Shown here: in pieces, positions 33,871-42,593 of the stretch | Layout of the letters: every line of letters starts with the position of its first letter | How positions within the stretch are numbered: the stretch's first letter is position 1 | Source of the DNA: Anaerolineae bacterium | GTDB lineage: Bacteria; Chloroflexota; Anaerolineae; Aggregatilineales; Phototrophicaceae | NCBI GenBank assembly: GCA_022823945.1 | Contig: JAJEBK010000032.1 | Coordinates: 186,001-250,000, forward strand | Reading direction: 5' to 3' | Length of the DNA stretch: 64,000 nucleotides | Position numbers and translations under genes: made by a program | The notes under the pieces: generated by a model | What the model saw: the letters and a program-made list of their open reading frames with translations, nothing else | Told to the model about the DNA's origin: nothing | The model's database searches: none

Positions 33871-35793
33871 ATGGATAATGTGACGATTGGCTTGGCGCTG
33901 GTGGCGGGCTTGCTTTCCTTTATCTCGCCTTGTGTGCTGCCGCTGGTGCCCGCCTACATCGGATATATGGGTGGGCGTCTGACACACCAGGTCAGCCGAC
34001 AGAACGCAACAGGAGCGCCGCCCTCAATCAGTTTTGGCATGCGTTTGCAGATGCTGATGCATGGTGCCGCCTTCGTTTCGGGCTTTACCTTGATCTTCGT
34101 GCTAATCGGCTTGCTGACGACGGCGCTCTCCAGCGTGGCGGGCCAATATGTCGGAGCCTTTACGCAAGCGCTGGGCCGAGTGGGTGGCGTCGTAATCATC
34201 TTTTTTGGCTTGCAATTCATGGGCTTGCTGCCGCGCTTGTTCAACTGGCTGCGGGGCAAGAACCGCGCTCCGTTTCTGGACAGCCGCTTGTTTAGCCTGG
34301 CGGTCGCTTTCGTTGCCAGCGTCTTGATTTATTGGGCGCTGCTGGAAGAAGTGGTCCTGGCGCTGCCGGTCATCGCTGCGCTGCTGCTGGGCATGTTTGC
34401 TGGCGGCGCATTTTCTCAGCCGGCGCGCTTTTGGATGGCGCTGATGGATCGGATGCAGGGCGCGCTTTATGCCGATACGCGCGGCGATATCAGTGGCGGA
34501 CGCGAAGGCTTGGTTGGCTCTGCATTCATGGGCATGGTCTTTTCGGCCGGTTGGACACCTTGCATCGGTCCGCTGTTGGGCACGATCCTCACTGTCGCGG
34601 CGACAGCCGGCGCGACCAGCGGCGATATCGCCCAGGGCATGCTGCTGCTGGCGGCCTACAGTATCGGGCTGGGCATACCGTTTTTGATCACAGCCATGCT
34701 GATGGATGGCGCGCGTGGAGTCTTGAGGCGCTTGCAGCGGCACATGCGCAAAATCGAGCTCTTGAGTGGCTGCCTGATGATCCTCATCGGATTGCTGGTG
34801 GCGAGCGGGCGCTTGCAGAGCCTCAGCCAAACCTTCTCGCGCGGAGAATTCGCCGATTTTACCTTCCGCGTTGAAGAATGCGGATTAGCCGTCTTCGAAG
34901 GCGATCTGCACTTGCATCATCTTGGCGATTGTTTGGCAGGCACGCTGCTGCCAGTGGCGATCAATCAAAGCGCCAGCCTGCATTTCACTGCCGACGCGCA
35001 ATTGCGTCAGCTGCTGTTCCATGCCGAGGCCGGCGACAGCATTGATGTGGAAGCGCGCGGTTTGATAGACAGCGAGCTTGAGCTGGATATCGCGCTATAC
35101 GCGCCCGACAACGCAATCGTGGCGCGCGCCAACACAGCCGAAAGTCGCCAGGTCGATGACAAGTTGTATCCCATGACGGCTGTCATAGTGGAACGTGGCG
35201 GCTTGCATCTGCTAAGCCTGAGCGCCGAAGACTTCAACAACGACGCGCGCATCCGCGTCAAAGTGCGCCATGCGCTGCCGCTCGAGGAAGAACCCAGCTC
35301 GCAAGCTCTGGCCAACAATGGCATCAGCAGCCTGAGCGACCTGGTCAGCGAAATTGGCGAAGTCGGGCTGGAAGAAGGCAAGCGCGCCCCCGCATTTGAT
35401 ATCACCACGCTGGATGGTGAGCGCTTTCGCCCCGCGGACCTGCGCGGCAAGGTGACGCTGCTGAACTTTTGGGGCACCTGGTGTGGTCCGTGCCGCCGCG
35501 AGATGCCCGAGTTCCAGCGCGTCTATGAGGAATGGGCGGCGCGCGGCTTTGAGATCCTTGCCATCGCCTACAACGACAGCGAAGCGGCCATGTCCGACTT
35601 CCGAGACGAATTCGGTCTGAGCTTCCCTCTGGCGCTGGATGACACGGGCGCGGTCAACGATGCCTATGCCATTCAGACGCGACCCAGTTCTTTTCTACTG
35701 GACAAAGACGGCATCATCAGGATGCGGCATTTCGGTGTGTTATCGCAAGTCCAACTAGACGACATGCTGGCGGCTGCTTTCGCCGATGAATAG
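33871..35793 (+). CDS. CcdA/DsbD-like thiol transporter fused to a TlpA-like thioredoxin
   Basis: A 640-residue fusion. Residues 1-310 form a CcdA-like membrane domain with about six to eight helices and reactive cysteines in SPCVLPLVPAYIGYMGG (near 20) and SAGWTPCIGP (near 229). Residues 320-480 form a beta-rich extracytoplasmic segment resembling pre-peptidase C-terminal domains. Residues 500-640 form a TlpA/ResA thioredoxin with WGTWCGPCRREMPE (Cys 538 and 541). Such proteins pass electrons across the membrane to reduce extracellular disulfides, for example in cytochrome c maturation. ATG 33871 is used because GGAG lies nine bases upstream; ATG 33862 directly abuts that site. Confidence 0.85.
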   Translation: MDNVTIGLALVAGLLSFISPCVLPLVPAYIGYMGGRLTHQVSRQNATGAPPSISFGMRLQMLMHGAAFVSGFTLIFVLIGLLTTALSSVAGQYVGAFTQALGRVGGVVIIFFGLQFMGLLPRLFNWLRGKNRAPFLDSRLFSLAVAFVASVLIYWALLEEVVLALPVIAALLLGMFAGGAFSQPARFWMALMDRMQGALYADTRGDISGGREGLVGSAFMGMVFSAGWTPCIGPLLGTILTVAATAGATSGDIAQGMLLLAAYSIGLGIPFLITAMLMDGARGVLRRLQRHMRKIELLSGCLMILIGLLVASGRLQSLSQTFSRGEFADFTFRVEECGLAVFEGDLHLHHLGDCLAGTLLPVAINQSASLHFTADAQLRQLLFHAEAGDSIDVEARGLIDSELELDIALYAPDNAIVARANTAESRQVDDKLYPMTAVIVERGGLHLLSLSAEDFNNDARIRVKVRHALPLEEEPSSQALANNGISSLSDLVSEIGEVGLEEGKRAPAFDITTLDGERFRPADLRGKVTLLNFWGTWCGPCRREMPEFQRVYEEWAARGFEILAIAYNDSEAAMSDFRDEFGLSFPLALDDTGAVNDAYAIQTRPSSFLLDKDGIIRMRHFGVLSQVQLDDMLAAAFADE

Positions 35794-35811
35794 CGCGCCT
35801 GCCAGACGCAG

Positions 35812-36360
35812 ATGAGCCGCTTGCACAGGCTCGCGCATTGGCTGGCAGCGCTGCTCTGCTGCGGTTTGGCGCTGGTTCTCATCATCCAAACTGGCTTGCC
35901 ACAACGGTGGGAAACCGGCCGCGACCAATCCAAAACTGTTGCGCCTGCGGTGGGCCAGCCAGCGCCGATCTTTCAGCTGCTCAGCTCGTCTGGCGAGATA
36001 ATTTCGCTGCTGTGGGGCGACTCTGCTTTTACGCTGCTGTACTTTTGGTCGACCAACTGCGCGCCTTGCCGCCACGAAATGCCCGCGCTTAACGAGCTGC
36101 ACAATAGCGAGCCGCTGCGCATCCTGGCTGTGAATATGGGGGAAAGCGCGAAGCGGGTGCGCGCCTGGGTCGACCAACTGCAGTTGAGATACACAGTGCT
36201 GCTCGATCCTGCTTTGGCTGTTGCGCGCGCCTACCAGATCCGCGGGCTGCCCAGCGCTTTTTTGATCGATGCGGAATATCGCATTGTTCGCGTGTATTTT
36301 GGTGCTGTCAGCATTGACCGGTTGCGGCGCGACATGGCTGGAACTGCGCGGCATGATTAG
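35812..36360 (+). CDS. Membrane-anchored TlpA/ResA-like thiol-disulfide oxidoreductase
   Basis: A 182-residue protein with an N-terminal signal anchor (residues 8-28) and a thioredoxin domain facing outside. The redox motif is WSTNCAPCRHEMP with cysteines 83 and 86. GLPSAFLIDAEYRIV near 145 carries the conserved cis-Pro region. It starts 18 bases after the CcdA-TlpA fusion and probably receives electrons from it. The stop overlaps the next gene by eight bases. CAPC rather than CGPC or CEPC is a mild variation. Confidence 0.86.
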   Translation: MSRLHRLAHWLAALLCCGLALVLIIQTGLPQRWETGRDQSKTVAPAVGQPAPIFQLLSSSGEIISLLWGDSAFTLLYFWSTNCAPCRHEMPALNELHNSEPLRILAVNMGESAKRVRAWVDQLQLRYTVLLDPALAVARAYQIRGLPSAFLIDAEYRIVRVYFGAVSIDRLRRDMAGTARHD

Positions 36361-37138
36361 GGCGCTGCGCGGTTTTCGATGGCTTGCCAGGCGGATTTTG
36401 CTGTCCGCTGCACACAATTGGCTGCGCATGGCTTTGACGATTTTGGCGCTATACATCAGTTTGCCCTGGCTGGCGCCGACATTGGCCAAGCTCGGCATGC
36501 AGTCGACCGCCGACATCATATACACGATCTACAGCCCCTTCTGCCACCAATTCGCATTTCGGTCGGTCTTTGTCTACGGCGAGCAACCCTTCTATCCGCG
36601 CGCGGAAGCCGGCGCTGGCTTCGGATCGTTTGAAGAATTCGCAGCAGAGTCTGCGGCTTTCCAGGGGGAATATCGCTATTGGGCGAGTCGATTTGGCGCG
36701 GAGAGCCAACCGGCCAGCGCAGAAGACTTGCAACTATTCAGCGCGATACAGCAGTTGGCGGCGCGACACTTCATCGGCGATGAGACATTCGGTTACAAGA
36801 CCAGCCTGTGCGCGCGCGATTTGGCGATTTATACGATGCTTTTTGTCGGCGGGCTTGTATATCGGCGCTATCGCTGGCGCATCCACCCCTTGCCACTATG
36901 GCTCTTTGCGCTGGCGGGTCTGCTGCCAATCGCCCTGGATGGTGGCAGCCAGTTGCTGAGCTATCCGCCTTTTGAACTGTGGTCCCCGCGGGAGAGCGCG
37001 CCGTTCTTGCGCATTGTCACCGGCGGCTTTTTCGGTTTGATGTGCGCCTGGCTGGGCTTCCCGCATATAGAGCGCTCCATGCACGATCTCCTCATGCAGT
37101 TGGACAGGCCACCACCTTCAGTCCCCCCGACAGTGTAA
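36353..37138 (+). CDS. DUF2085 family membrane protein
   Basis: A 261-residue membrane protein of unknown function. Family marks are SPFCHQFAFRSVFVYG near residue 61, GYKTSLCARDLAIY near 148, and PIALDGGSQLL near 192. The Cys-His-Gln and Cys-x-Arg pairs plus an Asp-Gly-Gly inside the membrane suggest a metal or redox site. About five to six helices are predicted. ATG 36353 overlaps the upstream oxidoreductase, which ties the protein to the thiol-redox operon. The last residues, PSVPPTV, are encoded by a family B repeat and so may be a recent extension. Confidence 0.82.
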   Translation: MIRALRGFRWLARRILLSAAHNWLRMALTILALYISLPWLAPTLAKLGMQSTADIIYTIYSPFCHQFAFRSVFVYGEQPFYPRAEAGAGFGSFEEFAAESAAFQGEYRYWASRFGAESQPASAEDLQLFSAIQQLAARHFIGDETFGYKTSLCARDLAIYTMLFVGGLVYRRYRWRIHPLPLWLFALAGLLPIALDGGSQLLSYPPFELWSPRESAPFLRIVTGGFFGLMCAWLGFPHIERSMHDLLMQLDRPPPSVPPTV

Positions 37139-37197
37139 TGGCGAACCAGGCTTTGGCTACCCTCTCCGTCCTGACGGGGAGGGGCTGGGGGAGGGGT
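37119..37197. repeat. Family B repeats at the end of the DUF2085 gene
   Basis: CAGTCCCCCCGACAG (37119-37133) lies in the last codons of the gene; CCTCTCC...GACGGGGAGGGGCTGGGGGAGGGG (about 37160-37196) follows. The second unit nearly repeats 11968-12001. It separates the gene from the convergent PspA-like gene. Confidence 0.65.
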
Positions 37198-37218
37198 CGT
37201 CTTGTAGACAAATCTGTC

Positions 37219-37923
37219 TTATAAATCTGTCGGCTCGTCAGAGTCGTCGGGCCGGCTCAGGCGTGACAGGCGTTGGTTCATAACGCTGGCATCTTTGCCT
37301 TGTGGCTTGGGAGAGTTCGGGTCGGGCGCTTCTTCTACGATTTGATAGCGAGTCGGGCGGGCACTGGCTGCTTTCGGCTTGGGCAGTCGACTATCCAGCG
37401 CGTCCAGGGTCTCATTGAACCTGGCGGCGGCATCGCGGGCAATTGCTTTTGCAGTCTGGCCGGCGCTCTCCGTCGGTTCATCAACCGGAATGCGCGTGCC
37501 GAGCCGTGCGTTTTCGTCCAGCGTCGCTTCCAACGCGACCAGCTCTTGCATCAGGTGGCGCGTCACCAATTGATGATCTCGCAACTCGGATTCGGCGATG
37601 GAAAGCTGCTGCTGCTTCAGGTTCAACTGCGTTTGCAGCCGCCGCGATCCAAATGTATCGCCTGCGCCCAGCGCCGCATCGACCTGCTCGTCCAGGTCAA
37701 GCGCTTCGCCCACAAGCTCATCGATTCTGGCTTGCAATTCGTCTTCGTAAAGTATCGCCTCTTCCAGGCGCGCGCGCAGTTGCCCGGCCGAATGGCGTGG
37801 ATTTGTCGCCGTCTCTTTGGCATTCAGACGAATGCGCGCCAATGGCGAGCTTGGATTGCGCCCTATCAACTCGTTGACCTGGGCATTCAGCAAGACCGAG
37901 AGTTTATCGAGCAGACTGGGCAT
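37219..37923 (-). CDS. PspA/IM30-like coiled-coil protein
   Basis: A 234-residue protein. The first 25 residues (MPSLLDKLSVLLNAQVNELIG) resemble the amphipathic N-terminal helix of PspA/Vipp1 proteins. A long coiled coil spans about residues 45-150, rich in Gln, Glu and Leu. The rest is a polar, Pro/Lys-rich tail. PspA-like proteins support membranes under stress. The central coil seems shorter than in canonical PspA and the tail is unlike it, so this is a divergent member at best. The next minus-strand gene upstream lies 45 bases away. Confidence 0.6.
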   Translation of the reverse strand: MPSLLDKLSVLLNAQVNELIGRNPSSPLARIRLNAKETATNPRHSAGQLRARLEEAILYEDELQARIDELVGEALDLDEQVDAALGAGDTFGSRRLQTQLNLKQQQLSIAESELRDHQLVTRHLMQELVALEATLDENARLGTRIPVDEPTESAGQTAKAIARDAAARFNETLDALDSRLPKPKAASARPTRYQIVEEAPDPNSPKPQGKDASVMNQRLSRLSRPDDSDEPTDL

Positions 37924-37968
37924 GGCAGCACCTTCCTGTGCGTCGCATCGGTTTTCATTATAGCGCAG

Positions 37969-38505
37969 TCATGGCGTAGGCAGTTGTGCCAGCAGGTCCA
38001 CAGCTCGTTTGGCCAGCCGGGCGTCCGATGCACCTGCCCAGCCCCTCAACAACGCGCGCATGTCAGTCAGATCCACGACCGCAAACGCTGCTTCATTCGC
38101 CGGCAGCCAGCCCGCCAGCGCCACGCAAGCCTGAAATGCCGCTTCGTTTTGCAGCTGTCCGCCGATTTTGGCGATGCTTGCCACAGCCGATTCCAGCGCG
38201 AATTCTGCTTCGAGCTCGCCCAGCGCCCAGATGGCAGTGGCGCGGCTTTGCGGGTATTCGCTGATCACCCGCGTCAACTGCCCGATAGCCTGTTGTTTTT
38301 CGTCTGTGAAAAGGCGCAGGCGCAGCAAGTCGCGCGGCAGGCTGTCACTCACATAATCTGGCTGTACCTGTTGGCGCGCATCGTTGCGATTGTGGCGCAG
38401 CAGCATCGCCAGTTGGAACAAGGCATGCTCGCGGCGGTCGAAGTCGTCGCTGCGCAGCTGATCATACAAGCTGGCCAGCCCGCGCAAACGGTAGGCGCGT
38501 TTCAT
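37969..38505 (-). CDS. HEAT-like helical repeat protein, unknown function
   Basis: A 178-residue all-helical protein. Ala/Leu-rich helix pairs (SRATAIWALGELEAEFALESAVASI, then QNEAAFQACVALAGWL) recall HEAT/PBS-lyase-like repeats used as protein-binding scaffolds. No catalytic motif is visible. ATG 38505 is clear. It probably shares a transcript with the PspA-like gene downstream. A long overlapping plus-strand frame spans this region but looks non-coding. Confidence 0.62.
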   Translation of the reverse strand: MKRAYRLRGLASLYDQLRSDDFDRREHALFQLAMLLRHNRNDARQQVQPDYVSDSLPRDLLRLRLFTDEKQQAIGQLTRVISEYPQSRATAIWALGELEAEFALESAVASIAKIGGQLQNEAAFQACVALAGWLPANEAAFAVVDLTDMRALLRGWAGASDARLAKRAVDLLAQLPTP

Positions 38506-38642
38506 ATTCGCCTTTTTCTTGCTCTATGCTTGCCGGCTGAACGCAAGCATGCCAGCTTGACGATTGCTGCACCCAGCGGCGGCAACTTGGGTTATTATAG
38601 GGCTTGTGAATATACCTATGGAAGCCGAAGGGAATCAATCGA

Positions 38643-39344
38643 ATGTCAGACCTTCTCGCGCTGTATCATGTTCAGGAACTCGAGTTGGATATCATCGCGC
38701 GCACCGAGCGTATCAAGTCGATCAATGCGGAGATGGCGGGTGATGCCGCATTGGAAGAGGCGCGCGCCAACTTCGCAGCGGCGCAGGCAGCCCATCAAGA
38801 TGCAGCCAAACGCGCGACAGAGCATGAACACGAAATCCGCGCAGTGGTCGAAAAGCGCACCAATTCCGAAACGACTCTCTACAGCGGCGCGGTGACGAAT
38901 CCAAAAGAGCTGCAAGATCTGCAAATGGAGGTCGAGTCTTTGAGCCGTCGCAAACTCACGCTGGACGACGAAATGCTGCATCTGATTTTGGAGAGGGATG
39001 ACCTGGGCGAGCAACTGAGCGCGGTGCAAGCGAGCCTGGACGAATTGACCGAAGCGCGAGAAGAAGCCAATATCGAACTGCAAGAAGAAAAAGATACGCT
39101 GACCGCGGCCGTCAATAACATGCTGGCGGAGCGCAAAAGCCAGGTCGCGGAGATCAGCCCCGATTTATTCCGGACTTACATTCGCATGCGCGCGCCCAAA
39201 GCCAATCGTCCGCTGGCGGCGCTGCGAGACAATGCCTGCACCAGCTGCGGGATCGAACAGAATGTCGTCGTCATCAACGCCATCAGCCGCAACGACGGCA
39301 TCGTGCACTGCCAGAATTGCGGCAGGATTTTGCTGCGCCTGTGA
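38643..39344 (+). CDS. C4-type zinc-ribbon coiled-coil protein (DUF164/CT398 type)
   Basis: A 233-residue protein. A long antiparallel coiled coil spans residues 5-165, containing the family signature LYSGAVTNPKELQDLQ near 79. A C-terminal zinc ribbon has cysteines near 198, 201, 222 and 225 (CTSCGI and CQNCGR). Relatives are widespread and of uncertain role; links to secretion apparatus and RNA or DNA handling have been proposed. The gene stands alone on the plus strand between two minus-strand blocks. Confidence 0.85.
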   Translation: MSDLLALYHVQELELDIIARTERIKSINAEMAGDAALEEARANFAAAQAAHQDAAKRATEHEHEIRAVVEKRTNSETTLYSGAVTNPKELQDLQMEVESLSRRKLTLDDEMLHLILERDDLGEQLSAVQASLDELTEAREEANIELQEEKDTLTAAVNNMLAERKSQVAEISPDLFRTYIRMRAPKANRPLAALRDNACTSCGIEQNVVVINAISRNDGIVHCQNCGRILLRL

Positions 39345-39353
39345 GTGGCGGCG

Positions 39354-39599
39354 CTAGAGTACGAGTTGCATCAACACGCTGATACCCAGGAATACAACCA
39401 GGGGGCTGAGGTCAATGCCACCCAGCGGCGGCAAGGCATTGCGGATGGGCGCAAGCACCGGCTCGGTCGCCTGATACAGAAAGCGGGCGATCGGGTTGTT
39501 CGGGTCGAGATTGGGTATCCAGCTCATCAAAACGCGCGCCAGCAGAATTAACTGATAAGCCTGCAGCGCCCAAATCAATACAACAAATATCTCGCTCAT
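39354..39599 (-). CDS. YggT-family membrane protein
   Basis: An 81-residue protein with two membrane helices separated by SWIPNLDPNNPIARFLYQATEPVLAPIR, the conserved YggT loop. The family is linked to osmotic tolerance and cell-division gene clusters. It follows yggS by about 30 bases, forming the common yggS-yggT pair. Confidence 0.88.
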   Translation of the reverse strand: MSEIFVVLIWALQAYQLILLARVLMSWIPNLDPNNPIARFLYQATEPVLAPIRNALPPLGGIDLSPLVVFLGISVLMQLVL

Positions 39600-39629
39600 G
39601 GTGGGTTGTGCCTTTCGTCTCTTTGCCGG

Positions 39630-40343
39630 CTATCCGTTCCGCTCTCCAAAAATGGCACGTCCAACGCGGATCATGGTTGCGCCTTCTTCTATTGCGACAG
39701 GAAAGTCGTCCGTCATGCCCATACTCAACTCGGGCAAGTTCGCATCCAGCGCCTCGCGCAGCGCGCTCATGTCCGCAAAGACGCGGCGGATGACCTGTTC
39801 TTCCGCCCCAAATGGCGCCATGGTCATCAGTCCACGCACCTCCAGGCCGGGCAGCGCCATGACCACCGACAGCTCCTGCCACAATTGCTGTCGGACCGCC
39901 TCATCCTTATGCCAATTGTAACCCGCAAATCCATATTTCGATGCTTCGCCCGATACATTGATTTCCAACAGCACAGGCAAATCGCGCTCTCGTGCCTGCG
40001 CCAGGCGTGATAATCGCTGCGCCAGGCGCAAGCTGTCGACAGATTGCACGAGGTCAAATAGCGGCGCAACTTGCCTGGCTTTGCGACTCTGGATATGTCC
40101 GACCATGTGCCAGGTTACCGGCTGAATGGCTTCCGCATCGACCTTTGGGATCTTGAGCGCTGCTTCTTCTACGCGGTTTTCGCCCAGCTGTTGCAAACCC
40201 GCCGCCACAGCCGCCAGCATAGCTTCGACCGGCTGCTGCTTGGTGACCGCGACCAATGTCACTTCGCTGGTATCGCGGCCCGAACGAGCGCAGGCAGCGG
40301 CGATGCGCTCATGCACGCGCTGGATGTTGTCGGCGATGCTCAT
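39630..40343 (-). CDS. yggS: YggS-family PLP homeostasis protein
   Basis: A 237-residue PLP-binding TIM-barrel protein that maintains the pyridoxal phosphate pool. The cofactor lysine is in VTLVAVTKQQP near residue 35. LGENRVEEA near 53, WHMVGHIQSRK near 80 and the GLMTMAPFG block near 173 follow the family. The phosphate-binding end, MGMTDDFPVAIEEGATMIRVGRAIFG, is intact. The ATG overlaps the pgeF stop (ATGA). Confidence 0.93.
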   Translation of the reverse strand: MSIADNIQRVHERIAAACARSGRDTSEVTLVAVTKQQPVEAMLAAVAAGLQQLGENRVEEAALKIPKVDAEAIQPVTWHMVGHIQSRKARQVAPLFDLVQSVDSLRLAQRLSRLAQARERDLPVLLEINVSGEASKYGFAGYNWHKDEAVRQQLWQELSVVMALPGLEVRGLMTMAPFGAEEQVIRRVFADMSALREALDANLPELSMGMTDDFPVAIEEGATMIRVGRAIFGERNG

Positions 40344-41125
40344 AACGACACCGCCACGCCGAAACGTCCGGTGCGTCCGGCTTCCGCCCGATGCGAATAG
40401 AATTCGCGCGTATTGTCATGCGTGCAGATGTCGACAACCTGAACCTTGTTGACGCCCCGCAGCTGCAAATCCAGCAGATTGGCTCGCCACAGATCAAAGT
40501 GCGCCGCGCCGCTGACGGGATCTCGCCAGATGACTTGCGCCGACTCGCTAAAATATGCCTGCGCTTGTCTCGCGACTTCTTCGCCGACCGGGTAGTTGCG
40601 CCGCGAGATGGCGGGACCGATGAGGACTTCCATATCGGATGGGCGGCAGTGATAGGCAGCTTGCAGCGCCTGCACCAGGTTGGCGGCCATACCTTGTACG
40701 GTGCCGCGCCAGCCCGCATGCGCCAGCCCGATTGCGCGCTGGACCGGGTCGAAAGCGATCAACGGCACACAATCGGCATAGCGCATCACCAGAGGCGTAT
40801 CGGGCAGGTCGGTTATCAAGCAATCGGCTTTTGGCAGCTGCCGCCCATTTTTCGTCTCGCCGACAACAATGACATCGGTGCTGTGAACCAGCCAGCAACT
40901 CGTGGCGCGCTGGGCATTGACACCCAAGGCAGCATACAATCGCGCATGATTTTCCCGCACAGCATGGATGTCATCGCCAATGGAAGCGCCCAGGTTGAGC
41001 GACGACCAGGCACCATTGCTGACGCCGCCTCGCCGCGTGAAGATGCCATGACGCAATCCCGCCCAGGCAGCGTTGCGGTAGAAAGTGAGGCCATTGCGGC
41101 TAATGCGCTCGACTTCGCAGTTCAA
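40340..41125 (-). CDS. pgeF: Peptidoglycan editing factor / purine nucleoside phosphorylase (YfiH/LACC1 family)
   Basis: A 261-residue cytoplasmic enzyme. The zinc/active-site residues are in WLVHSTDV near 79, YADCVPLI near 115 and AHAGWRGTVQG near 134. Relatives cleave adenosine and inosine by phosphorolysis, and in E. coli the protein keeps L-Ser out of murein precursors. GPAISRRNYPVG lacks the Cys pair seen in some members. The start is TTG 41125, with only a weak GAG upstream. It is the first gene of the pgeF-yggS-yggT block. Confidence 0.88.
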   Translation of the reverse strand: MNCEVERISRNGLTFYRNAAWAGLRHGIFTRRGGVSNGAWSSLNLGASIGDDIHAVRENHARLYAALGVNAQRATSCWLVHSTDVIVVGETKNGRQLPKADCLITDLPDTPLVMRYADCVPLIAFDPVQRAIGLAHAGWRGTVQGMAANLVQALQAAYHCRPSDMEVLIGPAISRRNYPVGEEVARQAQAYFSESAQVIWRDPVSGAAHFDLWRANLLDLQLRGVNKVQVVDICTHDNTREFYSHRAEAGRTGRFGVAVSL

Positions 41126-41211
41126 TTGGCTGACTCAGACACGTTGCGATTCACCCACTTTGATTCTACTGCATTTTCGGCTTGGCGACAGCCTGGCGCG
41201 GCGGCTGATTG

Positions 41212-41220
41212 TGCTAGAAT
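41212..41220 (+). promoter_or_regulatory. Putative extended -10 promoter of comF
   Basis: TG-C-TAGAAT at 41212-41220, 69 bases before GTG 41289. CTGGCG sixteen bases upstream of the hexamer is a poor -35, as expected for an extended -10 promoter. Confidence 0.5.
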
Positions 41221-41288
41221 CTTGTTGTGGTGGCTGCCGGGTTGCGCAGCGCTCTTTAAGAGGATTTGGGTGAAGGACAAGGATAATC

Positions 41289-41969
41289 GTGCAAGGGACT
41301 TCCGCCCGGGCAGGCAATTGGAGTCGCCTACAGCTCGCCGCCGAATGGCTGACTGACCTGGTTTTTCCGCCGCTTTGCTGGTGTTGCGGTCGCGTCGATG
41401 TGCGGTCTTGCGTGGATTGCCTGCGCGCCTTGCAAGCAGCGCCGTTGCAGGTGACAGCGCGTAGAGCCGACAAATTGGATATGGAATCCGCGACCGGCCC
41501 ACATGTTGGTCTGTTGCAATCGGCTGTACAAGCGCTCAAGTATGAGGGCTATAAAGAGCTGGCGGAGCCGCTGGCAGAGCGGCTGATAAATGCGCTGAGA
41601 TGGTTGGACTGGTCATTCGACATAATCCTGCCGATTCCGCTGCACAGTGAACGTCTGCGCGAAAGAGGGTATAATCAGGCTGAGTTGCTCGCCGACAGGG
41701 TAGCGGTTGAACTTGGCTTGTTCTGCGCAACCGATTGCGTTGCCCGGGTCCGCAACACAGAGCAGCAGGCGCAGCTTCGCGGCGCAGAGCGCAGAAGCAA
41801 TGTCAAAGGCGCGTTTGAAGTCGTTACGGATGTCGCGGGCTTGCGAATTCTGCTGGTGGATGATGTTGTTACATCTGGCGAGACGCTAAACGAATGCGCC
41901 AGCGAACTGCGTAAACATGGCGCGGCAGCGGTATATGGCATCGCTGTCAGCAAGGGCGGGCAAAGCTGA
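41289..41969 (+). CDS. comF: ComF-family phosphoribosyltransferase-like protein
   Basis: A 226-residue protein. An N-terminal zinc finger (LCWCCGR...SCVDCLRAL, cysteines near 30-49) precedes a phosphoribosyltransferase domain. Its PRPP loop ILLVDDVVTSGETL lies near 185, and family blocks IPLHSERLRERGYNQAELLA and RNTEQQAQLRGAERRSNVKGAF precede it. In transformable bacteria ComF helps process incoming single-stranded DNA; many non-competent species also carry it. The start is GTG 41289 with AGGA at about 41279. Confidence 0.9.
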   Translation: MQGTSARAGNWSRLQLAAEWLTDLVFPPLCWCCGRVDVRSCVDCLRALQAAPLQVTARRADKLDMESATGPHVGLLQSAVQALKYEGYKELAEPLAERLINALRWLDWSFDIILPIPLHSERLRERGYNQAELLADRVAVELGLFCATDCVARVRNTEQQAQLRGAERRSNVKGAFEVVTDVAGLRILLVDDVVTSGETLNECASELRKHGAAAVYGIAVSKGGQS

Positions 41970-41987
41970 AACACCCGGGAGGAAATA

Positions 41988-42587
41988 ATGGACATCAGCA
42001 TTCATGGCGATGGCATCCGCATATCGGAGACGCTGGACAACTATACGCGCTCCAAGGTCGACAAGCTGGATCGTTATCTGCCCAATATCGCGCATGTGGG
42101 TGTCGAGCTTGCGATCATTCGCACGCATCGCGGCGCAGACCTGGCGATCGCGCAGATCACCGTGCAACACGCGCGCGGGGCGATTCTGCGCGCCGAAGAA
42201 CGAATGGGCATCGAGAACCGCGATACCATCCGTTGGGCGATTAACAAAGCTGTCGACAAGCTGCATCGACAGATCGACCGCTTCAAGAGCAAGCGCAAAG
42301 CCAAAAATCAACGGGTTCGCGATCGCTACCGCGCCACCATGGCCGAGCTGAACATGGCGGAAGAAGTGCCAGCCTACGACATTCCCGATGCGACCGTGGC
42401 CGGCGCGCCCACCGACATCTTCCGCCGCAAACAGGTGGAAATGATGCCCATGAACGAAGAAGAAGCCATCGAACAGCTGGAATTGCTGGACCACACTTTC
42501 TATATGTTCATGAATGCCGAAAGCGCGCAGATCAATGTGCTGTATCGGCGCGACAATGGCGGTTATGGCATCCTTGTCCCGCAATAG
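41988..42587 (+). CDS. hpf: Ribosome hibernation promoting factor, long form
   Basis: A 199-residue ribosome-binding protein. Residues 1-105 form the HPF/YfiA domain (IHGDGIRISETLDNYTRSKVDKLDRYLP) that sits in the decoding site. A basic linker follows, and residues 130-199 form the C-terminal domain (EEEAIEQLELLDHTFYMFMNAES) that dimerises ribosomes into 100S particles. The length is typical of long HPF. GGGAGGAAATA precedes ATG 41988. It lies 18 bases after comF. Confidence 0.94.
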   Translation: MDISIHGDGIRISETLDNYTRSKVDKLDRYLPNIAHVGVELAIIRTHRGADLAIAQITVQHARGAILRAEERMGIENRDTIRWAINKAVDKLHRQIDRFKSKRKAKNQRVRDRYRATMAELNMAEEVPAYDIPDATVAGAPTDIFRRKQVEMMPMNEEEAIEQLELLDHTFYMFMNAESAQINVLYRRDNGGYGILVPQ

Positions 42588-42593
42588 GCAGGC

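Noticed and set aside
37273..38895. 540-codon plus-strand frame over the PspA-like and HEAT-like genes
   Set aside because: The minus-strand products have coiled-coil and helical-repeat patterns and proper ATG starts; the plus-strand frame is low-complexity and also overlaps the start of the zinc-ribbon gene.
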